Shown: positions 8,405 to 18,784, counted from the stretch's first letter. The stretch: DNA of 64,000 nt from Marivirga arenosa (GCF_030503875.2 NZ_CP129968.2:1576001-1640000), one strand, 5' to 3'. Notes: generated from the sequence alone by a model not told the origin. A program made the numbers and translations.

Positions 8405-8998
8405 ATGCGTAAGTTCTTGTTTTCTCTCTCGATTGTATTCTTTTTAGTAAGTTTTGATGCCTTTTCTCAAAATCTTGATATTAGTTCGGCCTATCAAAAT
8501 GATGTGAAAATCAGAAAGACAGGAATGGCAATCTTAGGAAGTTGGGCTCTTGTAAATATAGCTTCTGGAGCAATAGGAAGAAGTAGTGGGGTTGGGCAAA
8601 ATGCGTATTTCCATGAGATGAACTTAATGTGGAATTTAGTGAATTTAGGAATAGCGGGTGCGGGATATTATTTTACTGCTACTGGTGATATGCCATCAAA
8701 TGCTTCTGATTTACTTTCTGATCAAGTTACGTTTCAAAAGACTTTACTTTTTAATGCGGGTTTAGATTTAGCCTATATAGCAGGGGGCTTTTATTTGTTA
8801 GAAAGAGCTAAAAATACCACGAGCCGGCCTGAGCGATTAAGAGGGTATGGGAAATCAATAGTTTTACAAGGTAGCTTTCTATTCGCCTTTGATTTGATCT
8901 TGCATACCATTCATACCAATAAAAGCAGCCAAATTTCAGACTTTTTATCTCATGTTTATTTCCAAAACAACCAAATTGGAATAGTAATGGGATTGTAA
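8405..8998 (+). CDS. membrane protein of unknown function (DUF6992-like)
   Basis: A 197-residue protein with an N-terminal signal sequence (MRKFLFSLSIVFFLVSFDAFSQ) and about four further hydrophobic helices. Recognisable segments are GSWALVNIASGAIG, YFHEMNLMWNLVNLGIAG and the C-terminal LHTIHTNKS. It resembles proteins grouped as DUF6992 in Bacteroidota, from memory and with modest certainty. It follows the exporter by 2 bases and closes the operon before a terminator. Confidence 0.7.
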   Translation: MRKFLFSLSIVFFLVSFDAFSQNLDISSAYQNDVKIRKTGMAILGSWALVNIASGAIGRSSGVGQNAYFHEMNLMWNLVNLGIAGAGYYFTATGDMPSNASDLLSDQVTFQKTLLFNAGLDLAYIAGGFYLLERAKNTTSRPERLRGYGKSIVLQGSFLFAFDLILHTIHTNKSSQISDFLSHVYFQNNQIGIVMGL

Positions 8999-9024
8999 AA
9001 AGCTCCCATTTTAATGAGAGCTTT
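8999..9024. terminator. bidirectional hairpin between convergent genes
   Basis: AAAGCTC (8999-9005) pairs with GAGCTTT (9018-9024), extended by ATT/AAT pairs inside the loop. It separates the GH3 operon from the minus-strand hydratase gene. Confidence 0.7.
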
Positions 9025-9033
9025 ATTTATTGT

Positions 9034-9807
9034 TTACCATTTAGGTGTTTCTTTATTTAAGAATGCAGCAATTCCTTTTTTACAATCTTCTGAAGCTCTA
9101 GCTTTAGCATTTTGTTCAGCAGCATATTGTAATCCTTCTTCAAGTCCTTTTTCTTGCACCTCTGCAATCATTTGTTTGGTGTAGGCCATAGATTGACCTG
9201 AATTGTTTTGAATGAGTTCTTGTGCAAAATCATAAACAGTTTCTGAAAGTTTATCGGCTTCCACAACCTCATTTACTAAGCCCATATTTTTAGCATCATT
9301 TGCTTCATATAGTCTTCCAGATAATAGTAATTCTTTAGATTTACCTTCTCCGATTTTTCTTAATAAAAATACTTTTACAATCGCTGGAATGAAACCTATT
9401 TTAACTTCTGTATAACCAAATTTCGCATGAGGTACAGTGTAGGAGAAATCACAAACGGTTGCTAAACCACATCCTCCTGCTAATGCATGACCTTGAATTT
9501 CAGCAATTACAACTTTTGGATAAGTGTATATTTGATAGAAAAGCTCTTTTAAATGGTTGGAGTCCTCCAAATTTTCCTCATAAGTGTTGTTTTGCAGTCC
9601 TTGAATGTAGGCTAAATCTGCACCGGCACAAAAAGCTTTACCTTCTGCTCGTAATACAATTACTTTTGCATCATCATTTTCTTTTAGTTCCGAAAAGGCT
9701 TGTTTCAACTCTCCAACAAATTCGTAACTGAGTGCATTCCTTTTGTCTGGTCGGTTTAATGTGATAAAACCTATTCTTTCTTTAATTTCAATTTTCGTAA
9801 ATTCCAT
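9034..9807 (-). CDS. enoyl-CoA hydratase/isomerase family protein
   Basis: A 257-residue crotonase-fold enzyme. The oxyanion-hole segments FCAGADLAY and ALAGGCGLATVCD are intact, and GYTEVKIGFIPA carries the glutamate expected for hydration. The sequence style is closest to methylglutaconyl-CoA hydratases of leucine breakdown (LiuC type), though the general short-chain enoyl-CoA hydratase role is possible. It follows comEC by 3 bases on the same strand, an odd but common Bacteroidota pairing that gives no functional clue. Confidence 0.88.
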   Translation of the reverse strand: MEFTKIEIKERIGFITLNRPDKRNALSYEFVGELKQAFSELKENDDAKVIVLRAEGKAFCAGADLAYIQGLQNNTYEENLEDSNHLKELFYQIYTYPKVVIAEIQGHALAGGCGLATVCDFSYTVPHAKFGYTEVKIGFIPAIVKVFLLRKIGEGKSKELLLSGRLYEANDAKNMGLVNEVVEADKLSETVYDFAQELIQNNSGQSMAYTKQMIAEVQEKGLEEGLQYAAEQNAKARASEDCKKGIAAFLNKETPKW

Positions 9808-9810
9808 AGT

Positions 9811-11928
9811 TTATAATTTCCATTCAAAAGCACCTTTTTCTGGCACGATATAATAGTTTATCTTTTCTTCCTCAAATTTAGTTTTAAAGTTTTGAATCTT
9901 ATAATAGTTATTAGAAGCATCCACCACAATCTTCCTTGCATCAAATAGTTCTAACAACTGATCAACTGATTTAGGCGCATTATTACTCACAATTAATAAG
10001 TCAACTTCAATAGGTTTTGATAATCTTATTGTTTTGTCTACAGGTTCATACCAATGAGAAACAACTTTGTTATTCCAAACAGTGAACTTTACACCTTTAA
10101 AATCCTTAAAGATTTTGCTTTGATTATCATTATTGAATTTTTCAGGATTGAAATCAACTAATCCTGCTTTTAATTGGCTAGGGTAAATATGAAATCTCAG
10201 TTTGTTTTTATTTTGTATTAGATCCTCTTCAATTTTTAAATATTGTTTATATCCATTTTTAACAGATAGCGCATGTTCCTTCGAAGTGTCATAAACCGTA
10301 ATTTTTTGCTCAGTAAAATTATAATATTGTCTTGAAGTTATGCTGCCAACCAAAAGTATAAGTGGAATTACTATCGTTTGAAAATAAGCCAATTTCTTTT
10401 CTGCTATGAAAAGTGCTAGTAATAATATAATACCGTAAATCAGCCAGCTTTCAAAAGTCGACAAATAGACTCCTTCTATGGTATTATGGGGTAGGTAATC
10501 TAAGCTGAAAACAAGGTAATTTATGAGTTGAATAAAGTGATCTAAAAAGAAGCCAATCCATTTAGCAGCAATTTCCCAAAATGAAAAAACCAATAGTATT
10601 ATAGTTCCATTTAGAATGATAAAAGAAGCTGGTATTACCACTAAATTTGACAAAAAAAAGTAGGTAGGGAATTGATGAAAATACAATAACCCAAGAGGTG
10701 CGGTCACTAATTGAGCAGCAATGGATACACAAGTAATAGCCCAAATTTTATCCCATATCGCTTTTTTAAACTGCATGAGTTTATAAATCTTTGGTTGAAA
10801 GAAAACAATTCCTAAAACGGCTAAATAGCTTAATTGAAATCCTACAGAAAAAATTAAAAATGGATTTATGCATAATAATGCAAAAGCAGAAGCGACTAAT
10901 GTATTGTAGATATTAGTTTGCCTTTTCATGGCTTGCGCTAAAATGATAAAAGTGAACATCATAGCAGCCCTTTGAACGGAGGGCGAGAGCCCAGTTATAA
11001 AGGCATAGCCCCATAAGATTAGAATGTTAATAGCAGCAAACAAAAACCTCTTGCCTTTTCGGTTACGCCATTTCTTTAAGGCGAATGAAATGATCAAATA
11101 TATTATACCAACATGCAATCCACTAACGGCCAAAACGTGCATTGCTCCCGCTGTTGCATAAGCAGTTTTCAGCTCTTGATCAAGATCATCTTTAATGCCT
11201 AAACTTAGTGCTTTAGCAATTGCAAGTGCTTGAGGATTAGTGATGTATCCTGTCATCTTTTCTTCAAGAATAGAAGCGGTTTTGATGGAATAGGAGGTTA
11301 TTATATTAGCTGAATTAGCAGTTTTTCTTATCCAATGCGAACTTGGGATGTATTGTTGATGAAAGACCTGCTGAAAGCTTAAAAATCTTTTATAATTAAA
11401 TTCTGATGGATTTTTTGGTCCTTCTAATTCAGATAAAGGGGACTTTACAATAAGGATGTCGCCATATTCTAAAGTTTTTGAACTACTGTCCTTTTGAAAA
11501 TACAGTATAGCTTTGCCTGATATATCAATCCATCTATTCGCTATTTTTACTTTAGTTAGCTTGCTTTTATATCCAAAAGTCTTGTCAGTTTCTTTAGCAG
11601 CGCTAATAAGCGTAACTTTGAAGGCTTTTATTTCTTTTGTATCAATCTTTGAAAGATGGTTTCTTTCGTGCTTCTCTGCTTGTTGATAGGAGTTTATAAA
11701 ACCAAAAGTAAAACAAAGTGTAAATGCAATAATTGCATTTACAATAGATTGTGAGTGATTAAAATTAAGGCCTCTTTTAAGAAATAGAAAATAATATAAA
11801 AGTGAAAGGATAAGGAATATCACAGTGGTTACTGTAATAAGATAGGGGAGAAATGCACCTGCTATGATACCTAAGGTCATGAAAATTACAAATCTCACAA
11901 AAGCATAACGATTCCAGGCTTGGTTCAT
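9811..11928 (-). CDS. comEC: ComEC/Rec2-family DNA uptake channel
   Basis: A 705-residue inner-membrane protein of the ComEC family, which carries single-stranded DNA across the membrane during transformation. Order: two or three N-terminal helices, a soluble OB-like domain (about residues 95-210), then the competence domain with the signature GAMHVLAVSGLHVGI and about eight helices. The C-terminal 180 residues are soluble but lack the HxHxDH metal site of the beta-lactamase-like domain in classical ComEC, so that nuclease-like domain seems degenerate or replaced. Whether this organism is transformable is unknown. Confidence 0.88.
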   Translation of the reverse strand: MNQAWNRYAFVRFVIFMTLGIIAGAFLPYLITVTTVIFLILSLLYYFLFLKRGLNFNHSQSIVNAIIAFTLCFTFGFINSYQQAEKHERNHLSKIDTKEIKAFKVTLISAAKETDKTFGYKSKLTKVKIANRWIDISGKAILYFQKDSSSKTLEYGDILIVKSPLSELEGPKNPSEFNYKRFLSFQQVFHQQYIPSSHWIRKTANSANIITSYSIKTASILEEKMTGYITNPQALAIAKALSLGIKDDLDQELKTAYATAGAMHVLAVSGLHVGIIYLIISFALKKWRNRKGKRFLFAAINILILWGYAFITGLSPSVQRAAMMFTFIILAQAMKRQTNIYNTLVASAFALLCINPFLIFSVGFQLSYLAVLGIVFFQPKIYKLMQFKKAIWDKIWAITCVSIAAQLVTAPLGLLYFHQFPTYFFLSNLVVIPASFIILNGTIILLVFSFWEIAAKWIGFFLDHFIQLINYLVFSLDYLPHNTIEGVYLSTFESWLIYGIILLLALFIAEKKLAYFQTIVIPLILLVGSITSRQYYNFTEQKITVYDTSKEHALSVKNGYKQYLKIEEDLIQNKNKLRFHIYPSQLKAGLVDFNPEKFNNDNQSKIFKDFKGVKFTVWNNKVVSHWYEPVDKTIRLSKPIEVDLLIVSNNAPKSVDQLLELFDARKIVVDASNNYYKIQNFKTKFEEEKINYYIVPEKGAFEWKL

Positions 11929-12178
11929 ATACTAAAGTAATTAATACTTTTTTATTTTGGAAATAAGAAGATACATGAGTTTAAATGGAAGATGAATCAT
12001 TAATTGTATTCTACTGATAATACTTCAATAGACTTATTCCATGAAAATATTAGCTAATTCCTGACTTTTTCATGTTTCAACATTAGTTTTAATTGCATAC
12101 CTTAATATTTATAGGTTAGCATTACATTATAAATCCAATTTTTTATACATTAGGATGTTGTTTTAAGCTTCAAACCTT

Positions 12179-14602
12179 ATGAATTTCATAAAATTTATTT
12201 TCTCTTTTCTTATTTCATTAGTTTTAATAGTAGTCCTTAACAATAAGTGGGGGCAGGTACCACCCATGGGAAAGTTTCTGGATCCTTATAATGGGTTCTG
12301 GGCTAATTCGGAAAATACGAATATTCCATTTGACGAATCTCCATCAATTGAAAGTTTAAAGGAGGATGTCAGCATTTATTATGATTCTATTTTGGTGCCT
12401 CATATTTATGCTAAAAATGATCATGATCTTTATACAGCACAAGGTTTTGTAACAGCTCAAAATCGGCTTTGGCAAATGGAATTTCAAACGCATGCAGCAG
12501 GAGGAAGGATTTCAGAAATAATTGGAAAAGATGCATTGGATTTTGATCGCTACCAAAGAAGAAATGGTTTGCTTTACGGAGCGAATAAAGCAGTTAAAAT
12601 GATGGAGGAAGATCCTATTATTGGCCCTTTATTAGATGCTTACACAAAGGGTGTTAATGAATATATTGCTTCCCTTAGCTATAAAGATTTACCTGTTGAA
12701 TATAAACTGTTAGACTATAAGCCTGAAAAATGGACGAAGCTAAAATCAGGTTTATTATTAAAATATATGGCGAATGATTTGGCTGGTGGCGATAGCGATG
12801 CTGAAAATACTTACTTATTGAAAATGTTAGGAAAGGAGCGATTTGATTTCCTATTTCCTGATCGATACAAAGATTTTGATCCCGTAATACCAAAAAGCAA
12901 AGTTTGGGATTTTGAACCTAAATCTGTTGAAAGACCAGATTCAGTAAATTTCCCTTTAGTATTTCCTGATGATAAAGCTCCTCAGCCAGATCCTCAAAAT
13001 GGTAGTAACAATTGGACAGTGAGTGGATCTAAAACTTCTACAGGAAAACCAATGTTGGCTAATGACCCTCATTTGGCTTTAAATTTACCTTCTATTTGGT
13101 ATGTTATGCATTTGAATTCACCAACAGTAAATGTTTTTGGATCAACTCTTCCAGGTGCATTAGGTGTAATTATTGGGTTTACAGATAGTGTTTCGTGGGG
13201 CGTTACCAATGCCACAAGAGATGTAAGAGATTGGTATCATATTACCTTTAAGGATAGTGAAAAGAAAGAGTATTTTTATAATGGAAAATGGCTAAAAACT
13301 CAAAAGATAATTCAGGAATTTAAAATTAGAGGAGCTGAAAACTACATTGACACAATCTATTATACTCATCATGGTCCTATTGTGTACGATGAAACCTTCA
13401 GACCTGGAAATAGTAAAACAAACTTTGCACTTAGATGGACCGCACACGATCCTTCAAATGAACAGCTAACTTTTCATAAGTTAAACAGAGCTAAAAATTA
13501 TGATGATTATGTTGAGGCCTTAACTCATTATGATTGTCCTGCACAAAATTTTGCTTACGCTGATGTTCATGGTGATATCGCACTTTGGATTAATGGTAAA
13601 TTTCCTTTAAGATGGGAGGAGCAAGGGAAATTCATTATGGATGGATCAAGAGCAGATATGGATTGGGCAGGTTTTATCCCTCGATCGCATAATGCATTTA
13701 TGAAAAACCCAGAGCAAGGGTTTTTAAGCTCAGCTAATCAAATCCCAGTAGATAGTACATACCCTTATTATCACTATGATAGAGGCTTTGAGCATTACAG
13801 AAATAGAAGGTTAAATTCTAAATTGGAGACGTTACAAAACATCACAGTTGAAGACATGAAGCGTCTGCAAAATGATAATTTTTCTTTATTAGCAGCCGAG
13901 ATATTACCCACTATGTTGGATAGCCTAAATAGAGGGAGTCTTAGCGAGCCCCAAAAGACTGCTTTTGATGCCTTATCAAATTGGAATTTCATGGCTGATG
14001 AAGATGCAGTGGCTCCTGCTTATTTTGAAATTTGGTGGGATGAGTTATACAGAAATCTATGGGATGAATTTTATGGTTTGGAAGCCACGGTAAGAAGACC
14101 AGAATTACCAGTAACGGTAGAGCTCTTAAAAGAACATGCTGATGATCCATTTATTGATAATAAAAATACTGATGTCAAAGAAGATGTAAATGCCTTATAT
14201 CTTCAAAGCTTTCAATTTGCAGTAGATTCAGTTGAAAACTGGAAAGCTTCATCAGAAGCTAATTTAACCTGGAGTAATTTTAAAAATACGACTGTACAGC
14301 ATTTAGCTAGATTGGCACCTTTTAGTACTGATAGTATACAAATAGGGGGTAATCGACATATTTTAAATGCTACCTCAGGTAGACACGGTCCTTCTTGGAG
14401 AATGGTGGTTTCTTTAGAAGAGCCAATAAAAGCTTTTGGAGTATATCCTGGAGGCCAATCAGGAAACCCTGGTAGCTTTTTTTATGACAATCTGATTGAA
14501 AAATGGAGCAATGGTGAATACTATGAATTAGATAATAACACTATTGCTTCAGATTTACATAACATTATTTTTACCCAAACTTTAACTCCTCAAGAGAAAT
14601 GA
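12179..14602 (+). CDS. penicillin acylase family amidohydrolase
   Basis: An 807-residue exported Ntn-hydrolase. These enzymes are made as a precursor that cuts itself to expose an N-terminal serine on the beta chain, then hydrolyse amides such as beta-lactam side chains or acyl-homoserine lactones. Signal/anchor helix at residues 1-22; alpha chain follows, with the VTAQNRLWQMEF motif; Ser276 in GSNNW is the predicted cleavage and nucleophile residue, followed by SGSKTSTGKPMLANDPHL. Near the end HGPSWRMVV and GGQSGNPGSFFYD are family landmarks. The natural substrate is unknown. It overlaps the next gene by 4 bases. Confidence 0.92.
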   Translation: MNFIKFIFSFLISLVLIVVLNNKWGQVPPMGKFLDPYNGFWANSENTNIPFDESPSIESLKEDVSIYYDSILVPHIYAKNDHDLYTAQGFVTAQNRLWQMEFQTHAAGGRISEIIGKDALDFDRYQRRNGLLYGANKAVKMMEEDPIIGPLLDAYTKGVNEYIASLSYKDLPVEYKLLDYKPEKWTKLKSGLLLKYMANDLAGGDSDAENTYLLKMLGKERFDFLFPDRYKDFDPVIPKSKVWDFEPKSVERPDSVNFPLVFPDDKAPQPDPQNGSNNWTVSGSKTSTGKPMLANDPHLALNLPSIWYVMHLNSPTVNVFGSTLPGALGVIIGFTDSVSWGVTNATRDVRDWYHITFKDSEKKEYFYNGKWLKTQKIIQEFKIRGAENYIDTIYYTHHGPIVYDETFRPGNSKTNFALRWTAHDPSNEQLTFHKLNRAKNYDDYVEALTHYDCPAQNFAYADVHGDIALWINGKFPLRWEEQGKFIMDGSRADMDWAGFIPRSHNAFMKNPEQGFLSSANQIPVDSTYPYYHYDRGFEHYRNRRLNSKLETLQNITVEDMKRLQNDNFSLLAAEILPTMLDSLNRGSLSEPQKTAFDALSNWNFMADEDAVAPAYFEIWWDELYRNLWDEFYGLEATVRRPELPVTVELLKEHADDPFIDNKNTDVKEDVNALYLQSFQFAVDSVENWKASSEANLTWSNFKNTTVQHLARLAPFSTDSIQIGGNRHILNATSGRHGPSWRMVVSLEEPIKAFGVYPGGQSGNPGSFFYDNLIEKWSNGEYYELDNNTIASDLHNIIFTQTLTPQEK

Positions 14603-14970
14603 AATTTATCATTAGAACGATAATTATTATTGTAGCATCACATTTTTCTTTAATGTATTTCCCATGGTGGTCAATGGCAGTTTGTGCATTTTTTGCCGGT
14701 GCCATTGTAGCAGGGAAAAATCTAAGCACATTTTTTAGTGGCTTTATAGGTTTAGGACTATTGTGGTTAGTACAATCTTTTTTAATTCATACTGAATCGA
14801 GTGGCATACTTTCAAATAAAATCGCAGAGATTTTTACTTTGAATGATGGTATTTATATGGTTTTGATTACAGGTCTTGTAGCTGCTTTGGTGGGTGGTTT
14901 TAGTACTCTAAGTGGTTTTAGGTTCAGGAGAATTTTTATGAGAAAAAAGGACAGAGGGTTGTATAGATAA
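14599..14970 (+). CDS. small four-helix membrane protein, unknown
   Basis: A 123-residue protein with about four hydrophobic helices and a basic tail (FRRIFMRKKDRGLYR). It starts inside the stop codon of the acylase gene, so the two are translationally coupled. No domain is recognised. A role in the membrane near the acylase is suggested only by the coupling. Confidence 0.75.
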   Translation: MKFIIRTIIIIVASHFSLMYFPWWSMAVCAFFAGAIVAGKNLSTFFSGFIGLGLLWLVQSFLIHTESSGILSNKIAEIFTLNDGIYMVLITGLVAALVGGFSTLSGFRFRRIFMRKKDRGLYR

Positions 14971-15000
14971 AAAAAGCAGTTCATTTGAACTGCTTTCATT
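14969..15000. terminator. bidirectional hairpin
   Basis: AAAGCAGTTC (14973-14982) and GAACTGCTTT (14987-14996) form a perfect 10-base stem with loop ATTT. A run of A on the left gives a U tract for the minus-strand lipoprotein gene; the right side serves the acylase operon. Confidence 0.85.
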
Positions 15001-15020
15001 TTGTAATTCGAAAATGAATA

Positions 15021-15551
15021 TTACTGCATTAAATTCACACCTGAAGCTACAAATTTATAATCTAATTTAGCTTCCGTTATTTGGGCTATTTCCTCTTCTG
15101 ATTTGCCAGCATCTTCAGCGAAGTGTTTTAACGTAGCTACGTCTGTTTCTTCTCTTTTTGCTACACCATGCATTCTAACAGTTTTTCCTGCTAAATCCTT
15201 AGGCATGAAAAAACCATAGTCTTTGAAAGTAATTCGCATGGATTCACCATTTGGTAATTTGGCAGTCATCCAACATCCTTTAGCTTGACAAACTTCAGTA
15301 ACCGTAATTTCAACAGTTGCATTTAATGAATCACTTTCATTCATATGGTTCACTAAATTATTCAAAGAGGTTAAGTCTTCTGTGTTGAAGGCTTCTCCTA
15401 AAAAGCTTTCTTCATTTGAATTTTGGATAACTTCTTCCGAGTTAACAATTTCTTCAGAAGTTGTACTGACTTCTGTTTCATTTTTCTTTTGTTCAGTACA
15501 ACTGTACAGGCCGTAAATAACTACAATAATAGCTAAAAGTGATTTTTTCAT
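15021..15551 (-). CDS. DUF4920 lipoprotein
   Basis: A 176-residue lipoprotein: basic start, hydrophobic core and lipobox YGLYSC (Cys18), then an acidic Ser/Glu-rich linker to about residue 55. The DUF4920 domain follows, with the invariant-looking CQAKGCWM and FKDYGFFMPKDL segments. The two cysteines five residues apart may bind metal or form a disulfide. The function of DUF4920 is not known. A TACCTTCG element about 30 bases upstream resembles a -7 box. Confidence 0.85.
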   Translation of the reverse strand: MKKSLLAIIVVIYGLYSCTEQKKNETEVSTTSEEIVNSEEVIQNSNEESFLGEAFNTEDLTSLNNLVNHMNESDSLNATVEITVTEVCQAKGCWMTAKLPNGESMRITFKDYGFFMPKDLAGKTVRMHGVAKREETDVATLKHFAEDAGKSEEEIAQITEAKLDYKFVASGVNLMQ

Positions 15552-15672
15552 AAGTTTTTAATTTTAAAATACGAAGGTACTTTTTATTGCGTTAATAAAA
15601 AAGATTAAAAAGCATGCAACTTTTTTGTCTTTGGCATAATCATTGTAATGAATATTATCAAAAGAGAGCAAA

Positions 15673-15852
15673 ATGGAAAAGAGTAAAAAGATCGGAAGAA
15701 ATTTACTATTAACATTAGGAGTTATTGTAGGTATTTTGATTTTCCTTCTAGGTTCAAAATTCAATTCAAATTTTGGACATGCTCAAAAAGAATTTGATAA
15801 AAAGGAACATGTAATTGATTCCAACCCGATAGTAAAAAAGTTTTTTAGTTAG
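15673..15852 (+). CDS. 59-residue single-pass membrane protein
   Basis: An ATG at 15673 opens a 59-codon frame ending in TAG at 15850-15852. The protein has a basic start (MEKSKKIGRN), one hydrophobic helix (LLLTLGVIVGILIFLLGSKF) and a charged tail ending VKKFFS. A strong terminator follows 26 bases later, which supports a real transcript. It is too short for most gene callers. No family is recognised. The gene stands alone between a divergent lipoprotein gene and leuS. Confidence 0.65.
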   Translation: MEKSKKIGRNLLLTLGVIVGILIFLLGSKFNSNFGHAQKEFDKKEHVIDSNPIVKKFFS

Positions 15853-15877
15853 TTTTAGTGATTAGTTGGTTAATGTG

Positions 15878-15905
15878 AAAAGGTGCTTTTTAGCACCTTT
15901 TTTTA
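15878..15905 (+). terminator. intrinsic terminator after the small membrane protein
   Basis: AAAAGGTGCT (15878-15887), loop TTTT, AGCACCTTTT (15892-15901), then more T. Perfect 10-base stem. Confidence 0.9.
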
Positions 15906-15956
15906 TTTGATTTTGAAAAGATTGACTTAATTTATTCCTTCCCAATCCAAAAGCTG

Positions 15957-15964
15957 TAATTTTG
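15957..15964 (+). promoter_or_regulatory. candidate -7 box of leuS
   Basis: TAATTTTG matches TAnnTTTG, 52 bases before the leuS start. The -33 element is weak (TTTA at 15931-15934, spacing 22). Confidence 0.35.
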
Positions 15965-16016
15965 CAGCTTAAATAATTTTGTGATTCTTCAATCAGATTA
16001 AAATATAAATCAAATT

Positions 16017-18752
16017 ATGTCAGAATATCAGTTCAGAGAAACCGAGAAAAAATGGCAAACCTACTGGGAAGAGAATAAAGTATTTAAGGCAGCAGATGAT
16101 TTTTCTAAGCCTAAATATTATACTTTGGATATGTTTCCTTACCCATCAGGAGCAGGTTTACATGTTGGCCATCCTTTAGGTTATATTGCTTCAGATATTG
16201 TAGCCAGATACAAAAAGCAGCAAGGTTTCAATGTATTACATCCAATGGGCTTCGATTCTTTCGGACTTCCTGCTGAACAATATGCTATTCAAACGGGTCA
16301 ACATCCTGCTGTTACCACTGAGCAAAACATTAAACGATATATTGAGCAATTAAAAAATATAGGTTTTGCATACGATTGGGATAGAGAAGTAAGAACTAGT
16401 GACCCGTCTTTCTATAAATGGACTCAGTGGATATTTATGCAGCTTTTCAATAGCTGGTATGATTTAGTGGATGATAAGGCTAGACATATATTGGTACTTG
16501 AAGAGCACTTTGAAAAAACAGGGAACCAGTTAGTAAAAGCTGCTTGTGACGAAGATGTGGAAAGTTTCTCTGCTGAAGATTGGTTTAATTTTTCAGATGA
16601 AAAGAAACAAGAGATATTACTAAAATACCGAATAGCTTATCTTTCAGAAGCAGTGGTGAACTGGTGTCCGGCTTTAGGTACAGTGCTTTCAAATGATGAG
16701 GTTAAAGATGGATTTAGTGAAAGAGGTGGACATCCAGTAGAGCGTAAAAAGATGATGCAGTGGAGCATGAGAATTTCTGCTTTTGCTGACCGATTATTGC
16801 GAGGACTTGAGGATTTAGATTGGCCGGAACCCGTTAAAGAAATGCAAAGAAACTGGATTGGTAAATCAGTTGGGGCTCAATTAGCATTTCGGTTAGAAGA
16901 TAGTGATGAAAAGATTGAAGTTTTCACCACAAGAATAGATACTATCTACGGTGTCACCTTCATGGTTTTGGCACCAGAACATGATCTAGTTGAAAAGATA
17001 ACAACTGATGAACAGAGAAAAGAAGTTGAAGAATACGTAAATGTGGCTAAAAACAGATCAGAGCGTGAGAGAATGACGGAGGTGAAAAGAGTTTCCGGAG
17101 CTTTTACGGGGGCCTATGCTATTCATCCTTTCACTAATGAAAAAATACCAGTTTGGATCGGAGATTATGTATTAGCTGGTTACGGTACTGGAGCAGTGAT
17201 GGCTGTACCATCTGATGATGATAGAGACAAAGCATTTGCAGAGCATTTTGAGCTTCCAATTGTTGAGGTAGTTGATGAACATGATAAAATAATCAATTCA
17301 GATTTCTTAACGGGCTTAAGCATTAAAGATGCGCAAATGAAAGCTATCGATTATATGCGCGATAAAGGTATTGGGTATGCTAAAATAAATTACCGTATGC
17401 GTGATGCTATTTTTAGTCGTCAGCGCTATTGGGGGGAGCCCGTTCCAGTATATTTCAAAAATGGAATTCCATATTTATTAGAAGAAGATCAATTGCCTTT
17501 AGAATTACCTGAGGTGGATAAATATTTACCAACTGAAGATGGTGAGCCACCATTGGCAAGAGCCAATAACTGGAAAACTGAGGATGGTTTTGAATTAGAA
17601 AAGAGTACTATGCCAGGTTGGGCTGGTTCAAGCTGGTACATGTTCCGCTATATGGATGCTAACAACAAAGATCACTTTGTGGATGAAAATAAGCAAAAAT
17701 ACTGGCAGAATGTAGACTTATATATTGGGGGTTCTGAGCATGCTACGGGTCATTTATTATACTCGCGTTTCTGGACTAAATTTCTTTATGATTTAGGTTT
17801 CCTAAGTGTTGATGAACCTTTCCAAAAAATGATTAATCAGGGAATGATCCAGGGGAGATCTAATTTTATATATAGAGTTGAAGGCGAGAATAAATTTGTT
17901 TCTCATGGCTTAAAAGACCTATATAAAACTCAAGCACTTCATGTTGATGTGAATATTGTAGACAATGATGTATTAGATATTGAAGCATTTAAGAAGTGGA
18001 GACCTGAAAATGAAAATGCTGAATTCATATTAGAAGATGGTAAATACATCTGTGGTGCTGAGGTTGAGAAAATGTCCAAATCCAAATACAATGTAGTGAA
18101 TCCGGATGATGTGATTGAGAAGTATGGAGCGGATACTCTTCGTTTGTATGAAATGTTCTTAGGACCATTAGAGCAATTCAAGCCTTGGAATACAAATGGT
18201 ATTGATGGAACTCATAAATTCTTAAAGAAATTCTGGAGATTATTCCATGATGCAGAGGGTAATTTCAAAGTGAATGATTCTGAACCTAGCAAACAGGAAT
18301 TAAAAGCATTACACCAAGCTATTCAGAAAGCGGAATATGATATTGAGAATTTCTCTTTTAATACATCAGTTTCTACTTTCATGATATGTGTCAATACGCT
18401 TACTGATTTAAAATCAAATAATAGGGCAGTTTTAAGTGATTTGGTTAGAATTATTGCACCATATGCACCACATATTTGTGAAGAATTATGGCATTTATTA
18501 GGGAATGAAGGTAGTGTTTCTGAAGCGGGCTGGCCACAATTTAATCCTGATTTTGTAAAAGAAGATGAGCATACTTATCCAGTTTCAGTTAATGGGAAGC
18601 ATAGAGACAATATGACTTTCGCTTTAGAAACTCCAAAAGAAGAAATTGAAAAGGCAGTGCTTGAGAATCCTAAGGTTCAAAAATGGATTGATGGGAAGCC
18701 TATCAAGAAAATGATTATCGTTCCTAAAAAGATTGTTAACGTAGTAGTTTAA
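16017..18752 (+). CDS. leuS: leucyl-tRNA synthetase
   Basis: A 911-residue class I aminoacyl-tRNA synthetase that charges tRNA-Leu. The HIGH-type motif is HVGH at residues 49-52 and the KMSKS motif is at 685-689. Between them lies the CP1 editing domain with a [12 protein letters not shown] threonine-rich region and [16 protein letters not shown]. The leucine-specific insert and [16 protein letters not shown] are visible. There is a somewhat long stretch with [15 protein letters not shown] sequence (residues about 160-200), common in Bacteroidota LeuS. It is monocistronic, with a terminator after it. Confidence 0.97.
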   Translation: MSEYQFRETEKKWQTYWEENKVFKAADDFSKPKYYTLDMFPYPSGAGLHVGHPLGYIASDIVARYKKQQGFNVLHPMGFDSFGLPAEQYAIQTGQHPAVTTEQNIKRYIEQLKNIGFAYDWDREVRTSDPSFYKWTQWIFMQLFNSWYDLVDDKARHILVLEEHFEKTGNQLVKAACDEDVESFSAEDWFNFSDEKKQEILLKYRIAYLSEAVVNWCPALGTVLSNDEVKDGFSERGGHPVERKKMMQWSMRISAFADRLLRGLEDLDWPEPVKEMQRNWIGKSVGAQLAFRLEDSDEKIEVFTTRIDTIYGVTFMVLAPEHDLVEKITTDEQRKEVEEYVNVAKNRSERERMTEVKRVSGAFTGAYAIHPFTNEKIPVWIGDYVLAGYGTGAVMAVPSDDDRDKAFAEHFELPIVEVVDEHDKIINSDFLTGLSIKDAQMKAIDYMRDKGIGYAKINYRMRDAIFSRQRYWGEPVPVYFKNGIPYLLEEDQLPLELPEVDKYLPTEDGEPPLARANNWKTEDGFELEKSTMPGWAGSSWYMFRYMDANNKDHFVDENKQKYWQNVDLYIGGSEHATGHLLYSRFWTKFLYDLGFLSVDEPFQKMINQGMIQGRSNFIYRVEGENKFVSHGLKDLYKTQALHVDVNIVDNDVLDIEAFKKWRPENENAEFILEDGKYICGAEVEKMSKSKYNVVNPDDVIEKYGADTLRLYEMFLGPLEQFKPWNTNGIDGTHKFLKKFWRLFHDAEGNFKVNDSEPSKQELKALHQAIQKAEYDIENFSFNTSVSTFMICVNTLTDLKSNNRAVLSDLVRIIAPYAPHICEELWHLLGNEGSVSEAGWPQFNPDFVKEDEHTYPVSVNGKHRDNMTFALETPKEEIEKAVLENPKVQKWIDGKPIKKMIIVPKKIVNVVV

Positions 18753-18759
18753 AATAAAT

Positions 18760-18784
18760 AGGTAGGTTTTTAGCCTACCTTTTA
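18760..18784 (+). terminator. leuS terminator
   Basis: AGGTAGG (18760-18766) pairs with CCTACCT (18774-18780) and is followed by TTTT. Confidence 0.8.
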
